This document shows, in pieces, positions 5,881 to 10,356 of a stretch of 10,356 nucleotides of DNA (the stretch's first letter is position 1; every line of letters begins with the position of its first letter). The DNA lies in assembly GCA_937860285.1 (NCBI GenBank), contig CALMBS010000221.1, forward strand, positions 1 through 10,356, written 5' to 3'. The notes beneath the pieces are model-generated. The model did no database searches and was not told where the DNA came from. It saw only the letters and a program-made list of their open reading frames with translations. Both the position numbers and the translations under genes were made by a program. The stretch comes from an uncultured Chloroflexota bacterium (GTDB taxonomy: Bacteria; Chloroflexota; Dehalococcoidia; UBA2247; RBG-13-53-26).

Positions 5881-8157
5881 TCATGCCTTGCGGATACCTA
5901 CCCTGGTGCTGAAGAGAGTGGGTTGACCGCTCTCTTCGTCGTACTCAGTGCCCATGACCTCCATGGGGTTGCAGCCGATGTCATCGGCGAACTCGCCGGA
6001 GGCGAAGTGCCCCTGCCCGGTGGCTATGGCTACCACGCCGGGCCGCATCCCTTCGATGACCGCGGCTTCACCTTCGATCTCGCCGAAGGCGGACTCCACG
6101 ATAACCTCATCCCCTTCACCGATACCGAGGCGGTGGGCGGTCTCGCGGTTCAGCTCCACGAGGTTCTTCCAGCCCCGTCCGTGCATTACCAGATACATCT
6201 CCTGGGCCCAAGGGAAGTTCTGGCTGCCGCCCCTGATCTCCAGGACCGGCCGGTAGATGGCCAGCTCCAGCCCGTACGGGGCCTCTTCCCTGGGCAGGTC
6301 GACGTTGCGCACCCGCTCCAGGCCTTCCGAGTGGAACCTGAAGTTGCCGAACGCGTAGCTGCGATACGAGTAGGCGCCGCCCTTCCAAACGCCGACTCTC
6401 TTGAAATCGTCCCAGGCGATGAAGGGGCTGGTGCGGTACGCCGCGAACTGCTCCGGGAATGACTGGGAGTCGCCGGTGACGCCGCTGGACGGCGGCACAA
6501 ACGCGGCTGCCTGGCCCAGCAGGGTGGCGATATCGAAGATCACCCTGGCCGGCGGCCGGGACTCATCCCGGGGATCGATCACCGGCTGCTTGATTCTGGC
6601 CTCGGCATATCCCGACCCGGGGATGGCGCTCTCGTAGCCCCAGTCCTCAAGGTAGGTGCAGGTGGGAAGGATGATATCGGCGTAGGCCGCCATCTCGCTC
6701 CTGGCTGGGCCGACGTGGACATAGTAGAGGTCCTTGAGCCTCTGGTCCCACTTGGCGCCCTCGCCGCTCTCCGGGACGGACATGATGAGATTGCTGTTGA
6801 AACCGATGGCGGTAGCCATGCCGCCCGCCGCCTGGTCCATGTCGTAGTAGGTGATGCCTGTCTGGGAAACGGGCAGGGCGGGCATAGGCGCGTATGGCGG
6901 GTACTGCTGGTAGACTATGCCGCCCGGGACATCGATGCTGCCCGCCAGCGCATTCAGGCAGTATATGGCGTGGCTGGCGAAGGTGCCGTAGGCCCAGCCG
7001 GTGGCCGCCTCTCCGCTCCAGGCGACAGCGGGCCTGGCCTGGGCGAATTCCCTGGCCACCTTGGTGATGGTTTCAGCGTCGACGCCGCAGGCCTCGGAGA
7101 CGCTCTCCGGGCTGAACTGATGGGCGAGGGCCACCGTTCTGAAGGCCTCGAACCCCTCGGCGTGATTGGCGATGAAGTCCGCGTCGTAGAGGCCTTCGGC
7201 GATGATGACGTGGGCGATGGCCATGGCCAGGGCGCCCTCCGAACCGGGATTGATCGGGTGCCATTCGTCGGCCCTGGATGCGGTCACGGAGTGCCGGGGA
7301 TCGAAAGAGACCACCTTGGTCCTATTGGGCAGCTCCCGGCGCATCTTGCCCCAGAGGCGCAGGTTGCGGGCCAGCGGCCTTTCGGACTCCACGATGCCGG
7401 AACTGAAGGAGATGATGTACTTGGCCGAGGTGCCGTCCTCGGAGACCAGCTCATAGCCGCTGTTGCCCAGCCCGTCTGCCAGCATCTTCCCCCGGCGGTC
7501 GGCGTCTGTCTCCAGCCCTTCCTCCTTGAAGAGGTTGGGGGTCCCGCAGGCGAGAGCGAACTGATGGATGAGGTCTTCGTTGCTGGTGGTATTCAGTCCC
7601 TCCAGGATGAGGAGCCTGTCCGGAGTGGTGCCCTGGATGTGGCCGGCTACTTCCTGCAGGGCTTCATCCCAGCCGATTTCCTCGAAGTCGTTCTCGTAGC
7701 TGACCGCCCGGCCCTTTTCGACGTCCGCTCTTCTTCGCAGCGGCATGGAGAACCGGCCGGCATTGTACAGTACCTGCAGGCCTACGTGAGACCGGGAGCA
7801 GCACCTGCCGTCGGAATAGGTCGAGGCGGGATTGCCGAAGATGCGCACGACCTTGGTCTTACCCAGGGTCGTCTCCACCCTGCGCACGCGGACGGCGCAG
7901 CGGGTCGGGCAGTTGAGACAGGATGTGGGAATCAGTACTTCAGCCGGCAGTCCGTTCTCGTCCCTGGCCAGGCCGTTGGTCTCCTGGGTCTCGAAGCCCT
8001 GGTCGGGGCCGAACTTGGGGCGTTTCAGCGCCAGGACCACGGCCAGGACGGCCGCCGCCGCCCCGGAAACACCAAGAAAGGCCCGCCGGCTTATCTTGAA
8101 GCCATTGGACCTCTTGGGCTCAGGGCTGTTTGGTTTGTCCGCTGCTGTCTCGTTCAA
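5881..8157 (-). CDS. Tat-exported molybdopterin oxidoreductase, catalytic subunit (PsrA/PhsA-like CISM family)
   Basis: The protein of 758 residues starts with a Tat leader (SRRAFLG at 23-29, then a hydrophobic run to about 44), so it acts outside the cytoplasmic membrane. A 4Fe-4S site follows (C80, C83, C87 and C119 or C120). Pterin-binding segments typical of the DMSO reductase superfamily are visible: SFDPRHS near 284-290 with HPINPGSEGA at 300-309, an LNALAG..DVPGGI stretch, ADIILPTCTYLED, and a C-terminal molydopterin-dinucleotide-binding domain (LGIGEGDEVIVES, GCNPME). The usual Mo-ligand position after GTPN (205-208) reads GLET, with no Cys, Sec or Ser. The start is TTG: an in-frame stop lies 18 bases upstream and no other start precedes the twin arginines. 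The gene heads the membrane-complex cluster. The substrate is unknown; polysulfide, thiosulfate, arsenate, formate or a quinone-only role without Mo chemistry (as in QrcB) are all open. Confidence 0.92.
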   Translation of the reverse strand: MNETAADKPNSPEPKRSNGFKISRRAFLGVSGAAAAVLAVVLALKRPKFGPDQGFETQETNGLARDENGLPAEVLIPTSCLNCPTRCAVRVRRVETTLGKTKVVRIFGNPASTYSDGRCCSRSHVGLQVLYNAGRFSMPLRRRADVEKGRAVSYENDFEEIGWDEALQEVAGHIQGTTPDRLLILEGLNTTSNEDLIHQFALACGTPNLFKEEGLETDADRRGKMLADGLGNSGYELVSEDGTSAKYIISFSSGIVESERPLARNLRLWGKMRRELPNRTKVVSFDPRHSVTASRADEWHPINPGSEGALAMAIAHVIIAEGLYDADFIANHAEGFEAFRTVALAHQFSPESVSEACGVDAETITKVAREFAQARPAVAWSGEAATGWAYGTFASHAIYCLNALAGSIDVPGGIVYQQYPPYAPMPALPVSQTGITYYDMDQAAGGMATAIGFNSNLIMSVPESGEGAKWDQRLKDLYYVHVGPARSEMAAYADIILPTCTYLEDWGYESAIPGSGYAEARIKQPVIDPRDESRPPARVIFDIATLLGQAAAFVPPSSGVTGDSQSFPEQFAAYRTSPFIAWDDFKRVGVWKGGAYSYRSYAFGNFRFHSEGLERVRNVDLPREEAPYGLELAIYRPVLEIRGGSQNFPWAQEMYLVMHGRGWKNLVELNRETAHRLGIGEGDEVIVESAFGEIEGEAAVIEGMRPGVVAIATGQGHFASGEFADDIGCNPMEVMGTEYDEESGQPTLFSTRVGIRKA

Positions 8158-8245
8158 GGTTGCTCTCTGGTGTCAAATTCCACCCGACTAACCCAGGGAC
8201 TCACCTTTGCCGATACCGGCGGCTCCGGATCGCCATCCACCGCAA
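8158..8245 (-). other. 5' leader of the molybdoenzyme gene
   Basis: The leader of about 88 bases holds one possible hairpin at 8213-8230 (ATCCGG pairing with CCGGTAT, one bulge, five-base loop). Before the TTG start there is only a weak purine stretch (AGAGAG, five bases away). I do not recognise a riboswitch class, including the Moco motif. A regulatory role is possible but unproven. Confidence 0.35.
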
Positions 8246-8252
8246 CATATCC

Positions 8253-8282
8253 ATTGTACGAAAGAGGTTCTGAGGCTGTCAA
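8253..8282 (-). promoter_or_regulatory. Sigma70-type promoter for the molybdoenzyme/membrane-complex genes
   Basis: On the minus strand TTGACA (8282-8277) is a perfect -35 box. It is followed after 18 bases by TACAAT (8258-8253), a five-of-six match to the -10 box. Transcription would begin near 8246 and leave a leader of almost 90 bases before the TTG start at 8157. This suggests that the genes from 8157 leftwards can be expressed separately from hoxYH. Confidence 0.7.
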
Positions 8283-8290
8283 CGTTGTTG

Positions 8291-8300
8291 TCGCCGGCGA
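8291..8300. promoter_or_regulatory. 10-bp palindrome just upstream of the -35 box (possible operator)
   Basis: TCGCCGGCGA is a perfect palindrome eight bases upstream of the -35 box. An eight-base palindrome, CAACGTTG (8280-8287), overlaps the -35 box itself. Both are placed where an activator or repressor could bind. No known regulator site is recognised, and short GC-rich palindromes occur by chance. Confidence 0.3.
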
Positions 8301-8336
8301 GGATCGTTGTCTCAACGGCCTTGGGCTGCGTGGACC

Positions 8337-8366
8337 GGACACGGCTATGCCGTCCTCGCCGTGTCC
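8337..8366 (-). terminator. Perfect 9-bp inverted repeat over the hoxH stop codon (possible terminator or mRNA 3' stem)
   Basis: GGACACGGC at 8337-8345 is repeated as GCCGTGTCC at 8358-8366, with a 12-base loop. The stop codon TAG (8347-8345) falls at the edge of the stem. The stem is GC-rich and would be stable in RNA, but no run of U follows it on the minus strand, so a classical rho-independent terminator is not supported. It may mark the end of the hydrogenase transcript or slow its decay. Confidence 0.45.
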
Positions 8367-9775
8367 AGTATCTCGCCGGCCGAAGAGATGAGCTGGACTA
8401 CGAGCGGCATCTGGCCCAGGGCGTGCGTGGAGCAGGACAGGCACGGATCGTAGCAGCGGATGGCCGCCTCGACCCGGTTCAGCATGCCTTCGGTGAGCTT
8501 GTTGCCGTCAACGTACTTGCGGGCCACCTCGTACACAGCGCGGTTCATGGCGGCGTTGTTGTTGCCGGTGGCCACAATGAGGTTCGCCTTCCTGACCATG
8601 CCGTTCTTGTCCACCCAGTAGTGGTGGAAGAGCGTCCCCCTGGGGGCCTCCAGAACACCCACGCCCTCCTCGTTGATCTTGCCGGTCCCGGCGTAGATCT
8701 CCGTGGAGCAGATCTGGTCGTCTTCGGCCAGCACCTTGATGCGTTCGGCCGAGTACAGGCACTCGATCATCCGGGCGTAGTGGAAGTACAGGGACCCCTC
8801 CACGATTCCGGTGTTGGACAGCTTCTTGAACTCCTTGAACTCCTTGCCGGCCAGTGGCGTCGTTATGCGGTCGACCACGTTCAGCCTGCCCAGGGGACCG
8901 ACGCGGTACATGCCCCCGTCCGGGCAGCCCGGCTTCTTGTAGTACGGGAACTTGAGGTAGGTCCAGTCCTCGACGCGCTCCTCGATGATGGAGAGATAGT
9001 CCTTGGGGTCCACCTTGTCCTCGAGGATGGCCCCCTTGTCGTTTCTCATCCTCAGGGTGCCGTCATAGAGGTCCAGGTTGCCGTCCTCGTCGGTCAGGCC
9101 AAGGTAGCCGGAGGGGAAGGACGCGAAGCCTTCGGCCTCTTCCCGGTTCTTCTCCAGGTACTCCCGGATAATGGCGACGCCCACCTGGACGTCGGCGATG
9201 GCGGCATCGATACGCTTGAGTATCTCCTCCCGCTGCTCCTCGGTCAGGGCCCGGTTGACGCCGCCGGGGATGGCGAAAACGGGATGCACGCTCTTGGTGC
9301 CCAGCATGCGGATGATCTCCTGGCCCAGCTTGCGCACCATCACGCCCTTCACCGCAATGTCGGGCTTCTCGGCGATCAGGCCCACCACGTTGCGCTTGGC
9401 CGGGTCGGCGTCGAATCCCAGGAGCAGGTCCGGGCTGGCCAGGTGGAAGAAGTGCAGGGCGTGGGACTGCAGGAACTGGCCCATATGCATCAGCTCGCGC
9501 AGCTTCTTCGCCGTGGGGGGTATCTGCACCCCCATGATGGCGTCGCCAGCCTTGGCGCCGGCCAGGTGATGGCTGACCGGGCAGATGCCGCAGGACCGGG
9601 CGACGAAGAGGGGCATCTCCCAGAACAGGCGCCCTTCGCAGGCCTTCTCCAGTCCCCTGAACTCGACGATGTTGAACCTGGCCTCGGTCACCCGGCCGTC
9701 GTCGCCCAGGTGCAGGGTAACCTTGCCATGGCCTTCTATCCTGGTTACCGGCTCGATCTCGATCTTTCTGGTCAT
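8345..9775 (-). CDS. hoxH: [NiFe]-hydrogenase large (catalytic) subunit, group 3 HoxH type
   Basis: The 476-residue protein aligns by eye along its length with HoxH of bidirectional hydrogenases. Examples are RIEGHGK (12-18), CEGRLFWEMP, QSHALHFFHLASPD, YLKFPYYKKPG, RVGPLGRLNV, EAPRGTLFHHY and ATGNNNAAMN. Both Ni-binding CxxC motifs are present (C62/C65 in SCGIC; C445/C448 in DPCLSCSTH), as is E14, the conserved proton-path glutamate. Residues after H451 form a 25-residue C-terminal extension of the kind removed by a HoxW/HycI-type protease after nickel insertion. I prefer ATG at 9775 over GTG at 9790, because GGAGG lies eight bases before the ATG and the GTG overlaps that site. The gene is 28 bases downstream of hoxY. 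Group 3d is the best fit; group 3c (Mvh-like) cannot be excluded by eye. Confidence 0.96.
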   Translation of the reverse strand: MTRKIEIEPVTRIEGHGKVTLHLGDDGRVTEARFNIVEFRGLEKACEGRLFWEMPLFVARSCGICPVSHHLAGAKAGDAIMGVQIPPTAKKLRELMHMGQFLQSHALHFFHLASPDLLLGFDADPAKRNVVGLIAEKPDIAVKGVMVRKLGQEIIRMLGTKSVHPVFAIPGGVNRALTEEQREEILKRIDAAIADVQVGVAIIREYLEKNREEAEGFASFPSGYLGLTDEDGNLDLYDGTLRMRNDKGAILEDKVDPKDYLSIIEERVEDWTYLKFPYYKKPGCPDGGMYRVGPLGRLNVVDRITTPLAGKEFKEFKKLSNTGIVEGSLYFHYARMIECLYSAERIKVLAEDDQICSTEIYAGTGKINEEGVGVLEAPRGTLFHHYWVDKNGMVRKANLIVATGNNNAAMNRAVYEVARKYVDGNKLTEGMLNRVEAAIRCYDPCLSCSTHALGQMPLVVQLISSAGEILDTARTA

Positions 9776-9783
9776 TTCACCTG

Positions 9784-9788
9784 CCTCC
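9784..9788 (-). promoter_or_regulatory. Ribosome binding site that fixes the hoxH start
   Basis: GGAGG on the minus strand lies eight bases before ATG 9775. The longer reading from GTG 9790 would place this site inside the coding region and has no comparable site of its own, so the ATG is preferred and the protein loses five residues (MEAGE). Confidence 0.85.
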
Positions 9789-9803
9789 ACGCAACGTCAG
9801 TCA

Positions 9804-10340
9804 TCAGTCAAAGCGCATCATGGTCGCCGGCAAGACCGGGATCCTGCCGTTCAGGAGCTCCACCAGGGCATAGTAGATGTGTGCGGCATCCGGCGGGCAT
9901 CCGGGCACGAAGCAGTCCACCTTCACCACATGATTGGCCGGCTTGACCGTGTCCAGCAGACGGGGGATCTCATCAGAAGATGGGATCTTGCCGTGAACCG
10001 TGCTTTCTGTCTCAACATAGGCCCTCCGCAGGCACTCGACCTTGTCAACGGGGTTGCGCGCCGCCACTATGCCCCCATAGCAGGCGCAGTCGCCCCAGGC
10101 CATCAGTATCTTGCAGTGGGCCCGCAGGTCCCGCAGCACCGCCTCGTCCTTGGTAGTGTTGACGGCGCCTTCGATGATGCCGACGTCCACCTGCTCGAAC
10201 TCCTTGAAGTCAGTGATCGGACTGGCGGTGATGTCCACCAGCTTGACCACGTCCAGGATCTTCTCGTCTATGTCCAGGAAGGACATGTGACATCCGGCAC
10301 AACCGGCCAGCCATGCGGTAGCAATCTTAGGTTTGGCCAC
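9804..10340 (-). CDS. hoxY: [NiFe]-hydrogenase small subunit, group 3 HoxY/MvhG type
   Basis: The protein of 178 residues is the short, cytoplasmic form of hydrogenase small subunit: no Tat leader and only the proximal 4Fe-4S cluster (C14 and C17 in GCAGC, C85 in GDCACYGG, C148 in PGCPP). Medial and distal cluster domains are absent, so electrons must leave through a partner. HoxY-like segments include CHMSFLDIDEKILD and VVKVDCFVPGCPP. The WGDCACYGG stretch is closer to MvhG. Translation probably starts at GTG 10340, with AGGAGG six bases upstream. It pairs with the large subunit downstream. In standard Hox operons HoxF and HoxU come before HoxY, and these would lie beyond the right edge. Their presence cannot be judged here. 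Confidence 0.95.
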   Translation of the reverse strand: MAKPKIATAWLAGCAGCHMSFLDIDEKILDVVKLVDITASPITDFKEFEQVDVGIIEGAVNTTKDEAVLRDLRAHCKILMAWGDCACYGGIVAARNPVDKVECLRRAYVETESTVHGKIPSSDEIPRLLDTVKPANHVVKVDCFVPGCPPDAAHIYYALVELLNGRIPVLPATMMRFD

Positions 10341-10346
10341 AGCTAA

Positions 10347-10352
10347 CCTCCT
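10347..10352 (-). promoter_or_regulatory. Ribosome binding site of hoxY
   Basis: AGGAGG on the minus strand lies six bases before the GTG at 10340. It supports a GTG start, placing CAGC of the proximal-cluster motif close to the N-terminus as is normal for this subunit. Confidence 0.85.
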
Positions 10353-10356
10353 GATC

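Noticed and set aside
5881..8157. Selenocysteine version of the molybdoenzyme
   Set aside because: The frame has no internal TGA and no Sec-insertion-like hairpin at the ligand region; the residue there is Glu.
8158..8245. Possible riboswitch (Moco or c-di-GMP type) in the leader
   Set aside because: Only one short hairpin was found and no consensus core of either class could be matched.
6715..8391. 558-residue open frame on the plus strand
   Set aside because: Antisense to the molybdopterin gene, low-complexity composition, no motif; the minus strand has the Tat leader and pterin-binding segments.
8345..9790. Longer hoxH beginning at GTG 9790
   Set aside because: Its first codons cover the GGAGG that properly serves ATG 9775, and HoxH proteins normally begin just before the RKIEIEPVTRIEGH-like segment.
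8207..9946. 579-residue open frame on the plus strand
   Set aside because: Antisense to hoxH and the promoter gap, with no recognisable domain; hoxH on the minus strand is unmistakable.
1..10356. CRISPR arrays, tRNA or rRNA genes, insertion sequences, attachment sites
   Set aside because: No regularly spaced repeats, no cloverleaf-like segment, no transposase or terminal repeats seen; nearly the whole window is protein-coding on one strand.

Overview
The window is about 10.4 kb of GC-rich bacterial DNA. Every gene I can support lies on the minus strand, so the natural reading order is right to left. Together the eight genes form an anaerobic redox locus. In transcription order they are: a cytoplasmic [NiFe]-hydrogenase small and large subunit (HoxY/HoxH type, 10340-8345); a 187-base gap with a good promoter; a Tat-exported molybdopterin oxidoreductase subunit (8157-5881); a four-cluster ferredoxin subunit of PsrB/DsrO type (5873-5142); a ten-helix NrfD/PsrC-type membrane subunit (5132-3912); a soluble Fe-S protein with HdrA-like and degenerate MvhD-like parts (3909-2311); a 74-residue two-helix membrane protein (2306-2082); and a NarI-HdrD fusion (2011 to beyond the left edge).

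The organism is most likely a strict anaerobe. The evidence is the density of 4Fe-4S proteins, the group 3 hydrogenase, and the Hdr/Mvh-like parts normally seen in H2-dependent anaerobes such as sulfate reducers, acetogens, Dehalococcoidia-like Chloroflexota and methanogens. Shine-Dalgarno sites, a sigma70-like promoter and a Tat leader point to a bacterium. A Chloroflexota or similar deep-branching lineage is my guess from gene content only. No marker gene in the window fixes the taxonomy.

Right part (8345-10340): hoxY and hoxH are 28 bases apart and intact for active-site and proximal-cluster cysteines. The diaphorase partners (HoxF/U/E) and the maturation protease are not in the window. 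Middle part (3912-8157): three tightly spaced genes encode a complete iron-sulfur molybdoenzyme (catalytic, ferredoxin and membrane subunits). Left part (1-3909): a soluble electron-transfer protein, a small membrane protein and a membrane-bound CCG-domain protein.

Apart from the hydrogenase, the layout resembles the Hmc and DsrMKJOP complexes of sulfate reducers (periplasmic redox subunit, ferredoxin, NrfD, NarI, HdrD-like). Here a molybdopterin subunit stands where those complexes have a multiheme cytochrome. My inference is that H2-derived electrons, or electrons from a thiol/disulfide or flavoprotein partner, are exchanged between the cytoplasm, the quinone pool and an unknown reaction outside the membrane. 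Neither the substrate nor the direction can be read from the sequence.
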